Shown one piece after another: positions 45,384 to 56,335 of a stretch of 64,000 bases of DNA. Position numbers and translations under genes: made by a program. Numbering within the stretch: the stretch's first letter is position 1; each line of letters begins with the position of its first letter. A model generated the notes under the pieces. The model was given only the letters and a program-made list of their open reading frames with translations, searched no databases and was not told where the DNA came from. Source of the DNA: Saccharum officinarum. Its lineage: Eukaryota > Streptophyta > Magnoliopsida > Poales > Poaceae. The stretch covers positions 6,723,831 to 6,787,830 of the forward strand of contig CM036231.1 in assembly GCA_020631735.1 (NCBI GenBank). The letters run 5' to 3'.

Positions 45384-47006
45384 CAGTGGATCAAAGAGAA
45401 AGAGAACTCCCTACCCAACTACCATGCCCCAAGTTGAAAGAGCAGAACAAATGATTGATAATGAGCAGGTTGAGGAGGGTGTCGGCGATCGCCATGGCAA
45501 TGTGGATCTAAGTGCTGGTTTGGATGATAAAAGGGATGATGGTTGGTCAGAACAGTGGTATGGAGGTGAAGATTCAGATGAATTTGATAGAGGTTACACT
45601 GTTGAGGGGTGAATCGAGCCACATATGATTGATGGCTTCCTACATGGTAAAGAAAGTAGACGATTCAGATCAAAGGTTTGGGATGAATTCACCAAAATCC
45701 GTGTGGGTGGTGTGGTTACCAAAGGGCAGTGTGTGCACTGCAACTCAGAAATTAGTGCAAAGCGTGGAGCAGGAACAAGTGCTATGTTGACACACTTGAA
45801 GCGGTGTAAAGCAATGTCAAGTGTAACACAAGTTATGAATCAACTAAAATCAACTGTCATGTCTCCAGAGGGAATCTCTTTGAAGGATTGGAGATTTAAT
45901 CAAGATGTCTCTAGGAAAGAGCTGGTTCGAATGATATCTCTTCATGGATTCCCTCTGTCCATTGTAGATTATGATGGTTTTAGAAGATTTGTGTCCAGCT
46001 TAAACCCTGTATTCAAGATGGTCTCAAGGAGGACAATCACTGATGATTGCTCAAAGAAATATCTAGAGGAAAGACAAGTTTTGCTAGATGTTTTCAAGAA
46101 TGTCAAGGGCAGAGTTTCATTAACAATGGATATGTGGACATCCAACCAGACCTTGGATACATGTGCATCACATGCCACTTCACCGATGATGACTGGAAGA
46201 TGCACAAGCGGATTTTGAAGTTCTCTTTCTTGAAGACCCCACACACGGGTGTTGCAATGTTCAATGCTGTTCTTAAGTTTCTGCAGGAATGGAACATTGA
46301 AGATAAGTTGTTTGCAATCACTTTGGATAATGCAAGCAACAACAATGCGATGATGAAGCTCTTGAAGGCTAATTTGTTGGAGAAGAAAATGTTAGTGGGA
46401 AAAGGAAAGCTGCTTCATCAGCGATGTGCAGCACATGTGCTCAACTTGATATGCAAAGCGGGATTTGAAATTATCAATCCAACTGTGCACAAGGTCAGAT
46501 AAAGCGTGAAGTATATTCAAGGGTCTACTTCACGGAAATAGAAATTTCAAGAGATCATTCAACAGCTCTATCCAACAGCAGATCATTCACCAAAGCTCCC
46601 AAAGGTTGATACATGCACTCGTTGGAATTCAACGTATCTTATGTTGAAGACTTGTTTTGAGTTGAAGAGAGCTTTTGAGTCATTAACACAACAAGATCAA
46701 GAATATACCTTTGCACCCACATATGAGGAGTGGGAAAAAGTAAGAAAAGTATGTGGATTGTTGAAGGTCTTCTTTGATGCAACTGTAGTTGTCTCAGGAT
46801 CATTCTATCCAACGACAAATTTGCATTTTCATGAGATTTGGGAAGTCAAGTTGGTTTTGGAGAACCAAGTTCCTGAGGCAGATGGAGACCTTACACAGAC
46901 AATTCAGTACATGCAAAGGAAGTTTAAGAGGTACTGGAAGTTAACATGGTTGCAAATTATATTTCCATTCATCTTTGATCCTCGATTTAAAATAGGATTT
47001 GTTGAC
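45384..47006 (+). pseudogene. hAT transposase, BED finger and catalytic region
   Basis: The frame from 45384 (GSKRKRTP) runs to an in-frame TGA at 45610-45612 and then continues as SRRFRSKVWDEFTKI with the BED-type zinc finger CVHCNSEISAKRGAGTSAMLTHLKRC (ligands C, C, H, C/H) at about 45730-45810. The hAT transposase follows with ISLHGFPLSIVDYDGFR, SLTMDMWTSNQ (catalytic Asp context), then after a one-base frameshift near 46155 GYMCITCHF, ITLDNASNNNAM and QRCAAHVLNLI. The frame has an extra stop near 46539 and continues (RWNSTYLMLKTCFELKRAF) to FKIGFVD, where a solo LTR interrupts. The protein would excise and reinsert hAT ends. Confidence 0.88.
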
Positions 47007-49753
47007 TGTCACACCCATTTATCGACCAAATGGAATGCATATCCTTATGTGCGCCCAGAGATCAATCACACATAAGTTCACAAATTATAACAGAAGTATC
47101 ATCACAAATGTTATTACATCACGATATTTAAACACATAGTCTTAACACAAACGTAGCGGAAATATAAATAAAAATCTCTCGTGGTAGCTCCAGTCACAGG
47201 TACATTGACTGGTTGACAACAAGACTAGTAATCTTCAGGGAAGTAGGCGTAGTAGTCACTATTACCTTCATCTGTTACCCATCCGGGATTTTTATCCAAG
47301 TAAAAGAAATAAACAAGCGTAAGTACATCTCGTACTCAACAAGTGTAACATGGGGTTCATGAGGCTCAAAAAGGCATATTCATTGGTTTATCAGCATGTA
47401 GCTTTTAGTTAGCATGATTTTAGCATAACGATAGCATCAAAATGTCTCAATATAAACATTAAACATATGATCCATGTGAAATGATTAACGAATAGCAAAA
47501 ACATAATCATAAACAATTATTCAACTATTCCATAAGGGTCCAAGGCCACTCGTGACCGTGAGCACGGCTGTTATAACAGTTTTACACTCTGCAGAGGTTG
47601 TACACTTTCACTGTGAGTCGTGTTACCCAAATGCCCGGGTTAATTACTCCCAAAACACTACCAAGGTGAGCAGGCAGGGTAAACACTATGAAGTCTTTCG
47701 AAGGTTCGTCTAACAAGTTAGGGTCATTAGATTTCACTCGGCAAACAGATGTAGAGCCCCCTTCCTGATGGCACAATAACACGCAGCCTATACACATGAG
47801 GACAGAGGCCGCACTATACCCGATTCGTCAAGCCATTCTTACGCCATAAAGGAATACCTCTAACAAGCTAGAAAAGGTCCTTCTATATGACTAAAGCCAG
47901 AGCCATATAGCCCCCACAGTTGTACTGTAAATCCCGGATTGTCGCTTATAGATGAGTCCTTATGGAGAGCAATTAGAGCATCAAAAATAACCCCATGCTC
48001 TTAAACAGTAATAAAATCATCTTTTAATGTTTATTGCATATTCCATTAGTCAAATTACATGATCATAGTCCATGTTTAAGCACTAGCCAACTACTCAATG
48101 CAATTTAATAGGTACCAAGGTAAAGGATCAATCGCTAAGTCATCCTTAACAAGGAATAAATGCATAATGATATTATTTGCATAAGGTGAATAGGACAACA
48201 AGGATAATCCCATGCTATACTTGCCTTGCTCAAACTGGTCCTGAAGATCTTGCTCGTAATAAAGCTCTTGATCTCCAACGAATTTCTCACCGTCTAAACT
48301 CGATCAACCATTATCAACAACACACATCCAGAGGCAATCATGCATAGACAAACAAGACTATAATTAGAACAATACACCAACAGTAAGAAAATAAGATAAA
48401 AAGTCTTTAAAATGAATCTACAACTTGCTAGGATCACACAGACGCGAAGATCACGAAAATCGGATCTAAAACGACAAAGTTATGAATTTCCAAAGATTTC
48501 CTATAGAAAAATAAATACTTTAATATAAACTTGAAAATAAATTATCTCAAACCTACTGTACAGTTCTATCATGATGTAGAGCTCGCAAATATGAATCTAA
48601 CGCAATTCGAATGGATCAAATCGGAGTTAAAACGAAAATTCTACAACTAAAACAATCTGAATGGCAAAACTGTAAATATCAGAAAACGTATTTTTCTTTT
48701 TCCGAAACGAATTACGTTTTCAACTAATCAAAGCGTATTCCACCGTTTTACGTTTTGGACCGCGGGTTTCAAACTCAGAAACCTCAGGGGCTCTTTTACA
48801 AAAATACACGCGAATCGGTATCGTCTAATGTGATCCGTCCGATTCAAAATGAACGGACGAGATTGAATCGGGGAGAGAGAAAAAGAGAAAGCCGGCGGCC
48901 ACAGTGAATCCGGCGGCGGCGCCGTGGCCGGTTGAAGCCGAGCTCGCCGGAGCTTGCAAAGAAGACCATCCCGAGCACCAAACGCCGAACCGAAAGCACC
49001 AAAAGAAAGAGCACATCACCGCGACCTTACCCCGCGCGAAAACGAGACCGAGGAGCAACCGGAGGGCGGCGGCTAGCTCGGCAAGGCGGCGGTGGAGGCG
49101 GAGCTCGTGGCGAGCCAACCCTAGGCGGACTTGGCTGCGGAAAAAGGTGGGATGAGGAGCGGGGAGGGCCGAGGGCTCCGTTTTATAGCTCCCAAGCATC
49201 ACCGGTTATGGAAAGGAGGGAGATTCGAAGATCGAATCGGATCGGTTGAGGAAAGGAAAGAAGAATCCCGCCGGCGTCGGGAGGAAGAAGAAAGGAAAGT
49301 GGAAGACAGCCACTGACAAGCGGGTCCCACATGTCGGTGACACCAGGCGAACGCGGGCCGCGCGTGCGGGAATCAAGCTGGCGGGCCGCTGGCCGGCTCG
49401 GCCCAAGGGACGCGACGCGCGCGGGGAGAAGGAGGGGACTGGGCCGCGGCTTAGCAGGCCGAGCTCAGCTGAGGGAGAAAAACGGCCCGGTAGAAAAATC
49501 CTTTTCTTTTTCTTTTCCAATTTTTCAAATCCATTTTTCAAATGATTTTCAAATCAAATTTGAATTTGATTTAAACCACTCAATACAAAACTCCAAATGC
49601 AGCAGCATGAATGCTCAATCATGTTTCTACCCTTATATTTGATTTTAAATTTATAAAATTATTCTTATTCTAAATTTTGCATGCTTCACAAAAATAAATG
49701 TAAAAATCATATTTTTCCTATTTTTCGTCTTTTCAAATTTTTAGGGTGTTACA
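47007..49753 (-). mobile_element. Solo LTR (chromovirus type), 2747 bp
   Basis: The plus strand starts tgtcacaccc and ends ggtgttaca, with a perfect duplication ttgac at 47002-47006 and 49754-49758. On the minus strand a TATA-like ctataaaa lies at 49181-49188 ahead of a GC-rich block (48840-49170). Blocks at 47340-47930 are homologous to the solo LTR at 40731 read in reverse. No coding region belongs to it. Open frames in the GC-rich block are unsupported. Removing it restores the hAT frame exactly. Confidence 0.9.
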
Positions 49754-50294
49754 TTGACTTTCGTTTGAAACAAGCGTTTGGCAGTGAGGTTGAGTCAAAA
49801 ATTGAAATAGTAAAGAAGACCTTAGTGGAGCTATTCAAAGATTATTCAGATGGTCAAGAAATAGCACAGGCTCCTTGTGTTAGTGTACATGCAAATGCAA
49901 GTGGAAGATATGCTGATTGGGACAGCCACGTGAATCTCAATAGCCAACCTACCAATGAGGTACCTACAGAGCTTGAAGCATACCTTTCAAAGCAAGCCAT
50001 ACCTCGAAGTGATGACTTCAATATTCTTGGTTGGTGGAAGAATAACAGTCTAGAGTATCCAACTCTTTCTCGTATGGCTCGAGATGTGTTGGTGGCGCCT
50101 GCCTCATCGTTCCATCCGAATCTGCTTTCAGCCTTGCGAGAAGACTCATCTCAGACTTTCGAAGCCGCTTGACTCCCAAGACTGTGGAAGAATTAATGTG
50201 CTTACAAGACTGGTTCCGTGCTTTTGGTTCTACCAAATTCAATATGGAGTCGATTGATCGTTGTCTTATTAATGAAAGCAATCAACAGGAGTGA
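49754..50294 (+). pseudogene. hAT transposase, C-terminal dimerisation domain
   Basis: The frame continues the part ending at 47006: DFRLKQAFGSEVESKIEIVK, then LEAYLSKQAIPRSDDFNILG and WWKNNSLEYPTLSRMARDVL, the hallmark of the hAT C-terminal (hATC) domain. A one-base frameshift at about 50115 separates it from PSESAFSLARRLISDFRSRL and TVEELMCLQDWFR, ending with TGA at 50292-50294. hATC mediates transposase dimerisation. Confidence 0.88.
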
Positions 50295-51403
50295 ACAAGA
50301 AAGAGAAAGAGGTGAGATTCAATAACTGAAACCATATGTATCTCTGTTATGTCCTAAGTAGCACTGCAGCATAGTACAGTAGCACTGAAATATTCACTAT
50401 TTGCTCTTAATGCCGTTGTTATTGGAGCTGTTTACTAGTCTTTTAACACTGCATATATTCAGTGTTGCTCTTAATGCCATATACTCATCAAATCAGAGAG
50501 ACAAACTCACTGAAATATAGTACTGCACATATTACTAGTCTTTTTACTAATCTTTTAGCACTGAAATATTCACCGCATATATTATTGAATTTTGCTTTCT
50601 TTGTAGGCTGTAACTGAATGCTGAGGAAAAGGGTTCCTGGCTAAAGCTTGGGAGTTTGAGTATGCATCTAATGTTTTGGTTCGTATGGTGGCCAATAGGT
50701 TTTCTGCAACTGGGGTTTGTGCAGCTAGCTCCTTGCTTCAACAAGGCTTCTCTTGTTTGCTAGCCAATGAGATTCTATTTGAGATAATCATTTATTCAGA
50801 TCTATAACACATACTGCAATGAGGAATTTGAGGATGAATTGAGCATATGACATGGATCTGTAGCTCATGTGTCGCTACTCTTAAACATGGTTGTCTATAC
50901 CTCGTTATACTGTTGTTGTTTCTAATAACGCCTGTTAACCATCCAGTCAAGAGTCCCCATGAGTTGTCGCGGACCCATTTGGTGTGGATGAACCTTGCAG
51001 CAAACATGCTACTTTGAGCATTGTTTGACATTATATGAACGATGATTATTGAACATGATACTTGGCACATTATATTGCATCATCCAATTGTTTGAAATTT
51101 CAAAGGTTTATCATTAGGTTTCAATCTATTCTAGCCAATCGTCAATTGCTTGGTCTGTACAGGGAGTGAACGAGTCACCACGCTTTTGGACAGAGCTGTA
51201 CACTTGCATTTTGGTCTTTAGTACACTTGCATGCAGCGGCGAGTCAGTGCGTGGACAGATGACAGGGTAGTCACTGCGTCGTGGAGCGAACCGTAAAAGC
51301 CAATGGGGCTCCGAGGGTCGGTAGTGAATGACAATGGAGCAACCGGTGCTCCTGTTCTAATTAAATGGATCGGCGGATTGGCCACGGTTCGGACCGTGGT
51401 TGA
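50295..51403 (+). other. hAT 3' untranslated and subterminal region
   Basis: No gene. Short repeats such as agtcttttaacactg and ctcttaatgcc recur at 50400-50580. The last 60 bases contain an inverted cacggttcggaccgtggttg motif next to the terminal repeat. Confidence 0.5.
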
Positions 51404-51419
51404 ACCACCCCCATTTATG

Positions 51420-51687
51420 GCTGGATTTTCATGACCTCACAACAGAATAGTCGAAGGCAGCAACTCTACATATTAACTAACATCCCTGAAATGGATGATT
51501 TCTTCAAGTATGCCTTCTACTTATATGGTTTAAAGTTATTTTTTGATTGATAATTGTACTATAACAATGTCAAATATGCCCTTGTAGAGAATTTGATAAT
51601 GAACAATGGAAGGGTCGCTCACAGCCAAGTGCACGGGATATTAGTAACTTAAGATTAAATGGTTCCTGTTATGAAACTGCCATTTGA
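51420..51687 (+). pseudogene. CACTA transposase, last exons
   Basis: One frame reads RRQQLYILTNIPEMDDFF, then a clear intron 51508-51587 (gtatgcc to cttgtag), then EFDNEQWKGRSQPSARDI up to TGA 51685-51687. The LYILTNIPE-type segment is placed like the LNNCEE segment near the end of plant TNP2 proteins. The frame joining to 39103 is not intact. Confidence 0.6.
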
Positions 51688-51959
51688 ACATGTGGTTGTT
51701 AGTACCTACCTAGGATCTTGTACTTCAAATTATACTAGCTGTACAAGGCTAAGTAGGAGGCTGTAACTGTAATTTAGCTTTGGATTGAGTTGTATTTGTT
51801 ATGAACATCTTGAATGATATTCGAAGGCCATCGAATGTAATGTTTGTATTACTTGACTATGGATGAATGGCTACGTTCAATGACTTTGTTATAATATTGC
51901 TGCAATTATTGCTGTTAAAAGTATCTTTAATGGCTTAAATAAGTTATATTTTGGATTTG

Positions 51960-52361
51960 CAAGCCAACAGGAAAAATAATTCCTTCAAAGTTGTACCGTC
52001 AGGAGTAGCATCAACCATGACGGTTGATAACCGATGGGGAAGGAAAACCTTTCCTTAATGGTTTGCTACCTGGCGGAGAAAGTTTGAACATTTCTTGACG
52101 GGCTAGCAATCGACAGGGAAAGTTTAAACCACCCCTGACGGTTTAGCACCTGACAGGAAATATTTCCTGACAGAATGCCTATGAACCATCACGGTAGATC
52201 TTCCCTAGCGGTTGTAACCGTCAAAATATAATCCCTGACGGTTTTCTGTTGGGGAAACATCACCTTTCCTGTCAGTTTGTCCCCGATGGCACATCCCTGA
52301 TGGTTTCTACTCCTTTTCCTAACGGTTCTGGCCATCACTGAAAAAAGTGGCTATGGTAGTG
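51960..52361 (+). repeat. CACTA right subterminal repeats and terminal inverted repeat
   Basis: Variants of cctgacggttt, aaccgtca and caggaaa recur in both orientations about every 20-40 bp up to the terminal ctatggtagtg. Such arrays bind the accessory protein in En/Spm elements. The left end has far fewer clear copies. Confidence 0.8.
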
Positions 52362-52364
52362 ATG

Positions 52365-53250
52365 GGCAGCTAGCGTCGTAGCGTCTTCGCTATCCATACC
52401 AGCACTTGCTTCTCACTTATCCATTTCTCCCTGAAAACAAATACCGTTCTGTAATTTCCACAAACACCACATCACCGCTGCACATATAATATTATTCACA
52501 GCATGATGCTTGTTAACAAGCCAGCGGTATGCCAAAAGTTCATAATCACAGTCTGTAGATAGATTCAACATCGGCAAAATAATGTGCCACAAACGTTTAG
52601 CAACAGAACATTGAAAGAAAGGTGGTCTACTGACTCTCTTTCAACACATAAAAGACACGATTGATCTAAAACTTCTCTTCTTTTAGCTAAATTGTCTTCT
52701 GTCAAAATTCTGTTCTTGGATAAAAGCCATAAGAAAATATGAATTCTAGGTGGAATATGTAATTTCCAGACCGCATGAACAAAAACAGGCGTAACCCCTC
52801 TAGGATTAACTACATATAATGATTGCAACGAATACTCCCCATTTGGAACTATAACTCTATAAATAATTTGATCCTCATCTTCTTCTAGCACCACATCGCC
52901 TACTATTTCCAGGAGCTCAAACCATAATTTCATAAGTCTTTCAGAAATAATTGTCCTAAAAGTAAGCTTCGACATTTCACCATCCCAAACTTCTGCAAAA
53001 TGATGTAAAGAGGCTAGAATTGTATAGCTAACCTTGAATTGCCAAACCAATTATCCTCCAAAAATGATTTTTTGTTTCATTCCCAACTTTCCACCTAATA
53101 TCCATATTAGCAGCCTTAATAGCCCGAAGAACTCCTCTCTAGGAGGGAGAATAATTTAAGTTAGGACAACACAACAAATTTGGTTTCTCAGTTTTGTATT
53201 GGTAATCAACTACCTGCCACTAGATGGGGTTGGAATTCAAATGTTATCTA
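52365..53250 (-). pseudogene. LINE (L1-type) ORF2, C-terminal part
   Basis: The minus frame reads REEFFRAIKAANMDIRWKVG near 53130. From 53050 it reaches the reverse-transcriptase zinc-binding region: HAVWKLHIPPRIHIFLWLLS, RILTEDNLAKRREVLDQSC and CLLCVERESVDHL (zf-RVT pattern). Further down, VMWCLWK-like and EKWISEKQVLV segments occur in shifted frames before the CACTA insertion. It continues at 28211. Reverse transcriptase and endonuclease are absent (5' truncation). No promoter. Confidence 0.8.
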
Positions 53251-53369
53251 AAGATCCAAGAGCTCAAGAGGCAAATATTTAAATTTCTTAAATCTGGGTT
53301 GACAAGGATGATTTAACGTTCAAACAAAATACTTGTTATTTTTGTTTTCTAATGTATCTTTCTTTTTTA

Positions 53370-53491
53370 ATATATTTTTCTAATACATCTCGATCTCCCT
53401 TTGTTATTTTCTATGCATCATCTTTTCACTCCTAAATTTTTGAGTCAAAACCTAAAACATCAATTATTTTTTAACCAAGGGAGTAGAAATC
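53370..53491. mobile_element. Possible Stowaway-like MITE
   Basis: The right end ttttttaaccaagggagta reads tactcccttgg on the minus strand, as in Stowaway elements, followed by gatgttttaggttttga. The left end is not clear. Confidence 0.35.
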
Positions 53492-54822
53492 ACTATTAAT
53501 ACTTCCGATCTCCGCTGTGGGTATTTTAGTGAGAGTTGAGGAGTGTTAAATCCCTTTATTAATAGAATTGATTAATTTTGTTCATTAAAAAAGATTAGAT
53601 TTCTAACTTAAGTGTTTCGAAGGCTCTACCCATATAATAAGACTATTATCCTTGAATTGAACATGAGAGAGGTGGAGTGAGAAGGACAAAGCAAATAAGT
53701 GATAGGAAGAGAGTGAGAAGGAGAGAGAGCAAATGAGTGATAGGACGTCTCCGCACTTTACCTTATACCCTTTTATAGGGTAGGAGGAAACTGATCATTG
53801 ATGCACCACAATAGTACAATAGCCCCTCAGCTATTTGTTTTTTTAGAAAATTGGCTATTTGTTTTTAGCAGGAACAACAAGACCTAATAGCTAATTTTAA
53901 CTGAGTGGGACCCAATTATGACTCGAGCTTGGTTATGAGGATTATCGTTCGCAACCTATAACTATATGTGTGTGACTTGCTGAAAACTCAATCCCAAAAC
54001 CCTATGGGAATGGAGAAAAGAGTACGCACTCAGCTCTAACCTATATAAAGATTGTCATGCGGTACTTCTTCTTCCATTTGTCCTCAACATTAAACTTCAC
54101 TTGAACTTTCACAATTTTGCTTTCAGGAACTTAACCCTTCGTGTGGCCTTAGGCCCTAGACTACTTTGCTTCTTGTACGAGCCTTCGTCGATGTAGCCGA
54201 TGATAGTTCAAGTAGTCGTCGTAGTAGGCGAAGTAGTCATAGATGATCACTACAATGCCTTTAAGTTCTGACTCATGGGTGCCAGACAATGCTTGCATCC
54301 ACAAGTGGATTACTTCTCCAATGTGTCTATCCCCAACCCTCTTGGTTAGTGCTTGTGAGAGAGTCTTTGGATAACTGATGTAGATGGTGTAGAGATGGAT
54401 GTTATCACAAATGATGTATGTGACCCCCCTTATCCAAATCTGTGAATGTGAAGTCAATGATGCCGAAGTTGACAGTAAGCCTCTCGAGTTGAAATATAGG
54501 TGAAGGGCTGAAGGCAGCGTAAAAAATGCAGGTGAAGTTTCGTGCAGAGAATAACATTCAAGTGGTTTCGGGTTCAAAACACACAATGGTTGTTGTTGTT
54601 GTTTATTTTTATATTTTTATTAATTATTAAAGCAAAAGATCGGATCATTTGTATGAGATTTCATTGTATGTGACTGTTCATATGAATTGTTGAAGCTTAT
54701 CTCTTGAGTTCTTATCTTCCAAAAAATTTGAATTATACGTGTTGGGCACAATGAACACCAATGTTAGTCCTTGGACTAAACATAAGAGAGGAGAGTAGAC
54801 TGATAGAGAGAGCAAATGGGTG
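53492..54822. other. No gene recognised
   Basis: The region contains a GA-rich patch (53660-53740) partly repeated near 54785-54822. A plus-strand ctatataaag at about 54041 resembles a TATA box. A (gtt)n microsatellite lies at about 54588-54602. The open frame at 54161-54586 (minus) matches nothing I know. Confidence 0.45.
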
Positions 54823-55700
54823 ATTTTTTTTTTGAAATGAGGAATCTCACCATCATTTACATAGATTTTCAGATAGATGACAGGAGCATTCAGAGAAAGA
54901 CTTATGACTACCCTATTAAACATATAGCTGCGTCAACACTGGGCAACTTACACCTGGGACGAACTTAACTAAACTGCATAATAGAATATCAAAGCTAACT
55001 TCTAGAGACAAACATAAAGTGACTAAAGGAGCCAAAACCAAAAACAATGCTTAGATGGTCAGAAGACACTCTAGCCTTCTGAACCGCTGCCACATATAGC
55101 TCAATCATCTTGGTTGTCTCTCTTCTCATCTTCCATTAGGTTACTGTTTTTACCACCGTCTTCTTCTCTAGCAGTTGCATCGTGATCTTCAGCATAGCAT
55201 TTGATCCCGCCCCCGGTGCATCTTTGTCATCATCCATGAACAACCCTACCCAGTACCACTTTGCCTTCAAAGCAAACACTATTGAGTACTTTCCAGATAG
55301 CCTAGCAGATGGCAGCAATACCAATAGCATGGTATTTATTATCCAAAGGTAACTAATTTTCACACCAAGATCAACACTAGTCAATAGTTCTAGGAATATT
55401 GGAAGCTCTAAAACAGTAAGCAACAATGGCTCATATAGCTTTTGCCATACTACATTGAAACACTGGTCAATAGTTCTAGGAATATTGGAAGCTCCAAAAC
55501 AGTAAGCAACAATGGCTCAAATAGCTTTTGCCATACTACATTGAAACAGAAGGTGAGAAATAGATTCGTTGTTATCACAGAAGATGCAAGTTGGATCTTC
55601 AGTCCACTTTCTGCTAATCAACTTGTCTTCCGAAAGGATAGCATTTTGTGACCAACAGCTGGCAGTCCTTATTGCATGCTTTTAACTGCCAACTTCTATA
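54823..55700 (-). pseudogene. Second LINE, 3' end with poly(A)
   Basis: On the minus strand the piece DKLISRKWTEDPTCIFC with NNESISHLLFQC (about 55650-55550) is a zf-RVT motif. A degenerate C-terminal region with GVKISYLWIINTMLL and ALKAKWYWVG follows, then 3' untranslated sequence ending in an A-run (plus-strand ttttttttttg at 54825-54836). It is 5'-truncated. An internal 86-bp tandem duplication lies at 55374-55545. Confidence 0.7.
55374..55545. repeat. 86-bp tandem duplication in LINE
   Basis: Unit 1 (55374-55459) and unit 2 (55460-55545) differ at only a few positions. Both begin acactRgtcaatagttct. It duplicates coding sequence after the LINE zinc finger. Confidence 0.9.
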
Positions 55701-55744
55701 TAAAAACCACACTAAACTTAGTGGATAGGGCTTAACTAATCAAT

Positions 55745-56335
55745 TCCATGAGTTTTGGTGTTTCATTTGTTTTTGCAGGGACAAGTATAAAAACATACCA
55801 AGTTGGGCCAAAAGAGAAGTGAAATCTAAGGAAAACTCATTATTCATTTTAATCCAAGCAAAGCAAAGGACAGAATAAGCAAAAGCCCACACACGTGATC
55901 AATTTGGGCCAACCCACGGTGCACATGAGGCCTAGGCCCAGCCAGTAGATCACCAAAGCAAGGCAGTGCCGAGGCGGGCCTGGCCTAGCGTGGCCGAGCC
56001 GAGGGCACGCTTGTGCCTCCACTGCTGCCAAGCTGGTCTGGCTTGCTCTGGCGGTTCCATCAATACACAAGCAAGGCGGCTCCCTGGTGCACTGAACATG
56101 GACGCCAATGTAAGGACAATTAGGAGGTGTAATAAAGGGAATCAAGGAATATTCCATGGCATGATCACCCCTCTCTCTACCTATAAAAAGAGGCTCACTC
56201 CCCCTCTCATTTAGGCACCACACAAGGAGCAAGAGCTCACTTCACTTGAGCTAGAGCACCACTCCAAAGGGGCTTAGGCCCTAGTAGCTTATGCCCTAGC
56301 TAGCTAGTAGAGTTAGGAGTGGAGAGTTGTGAGGG
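55745..56335 (+). other. LTR-like or promoter-like sequence flanking the Sirevirus
   Basis: A plus-strand TATA-like ctataaaaag at about 56180-56190 is followed by a CT-rich and gagctagagc-rich leader, as in LTR U3-R regions. No terminal repeat partner is visible, so its family is unknown. Confidence 0.4.

Larger units (their letters stand above)
39104..51419 (+). mobile_element. hAT DNA transposon, 12.3 kb with two nested solo LTRs
   Basis: The terminal inverted repeat tgggggtggt at 39110-39119 matches accaccccca at 51404-51413 exactly and extends imperfectly outward. Candidate 8-bp target duplications are gttggatt (39096-39103) and gctggatt (51420-51427), 7 of 8 identical. The interior holds a GC-rich leader, a spliced gene for a BED-finger hAT transposase and two solo LTRs. 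CACTA coding sequence lies on both sides, so the hAT landed in a CACTA exon. Confidence 0.8.
28212..52361 (+). mobile_element. CACTA (En/Spm-type) DNA transposon, 24 kb with nested insertions
   Basis: The left end is cactaccgg at 28212. The right end is ctatggtagtg, whose reverse complement is cactaccatag, ending at 52361. Both are flanked by atg (28209-28211, 52362-52364), the 3-bp duplication expected for CACTA. It encodes a TNP2-like transposase in pieces (30000-30699, 37308-39103, 51420-51687). It has subterminal repeats rich in ctgacggtt at the right end. A copia element and a hAT transposon are nested inside. The transposase has stops and frameshifts, so the copy is probably not autonomous. 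Confidence 0.92.

Noticed and set aside
48825..49642. Possible plant gene in the GC-rich block with TATA box
   Set aside because: It lies wholly inside a solo LTR with a perfect target duplication. The TATA is the LTR promoter.
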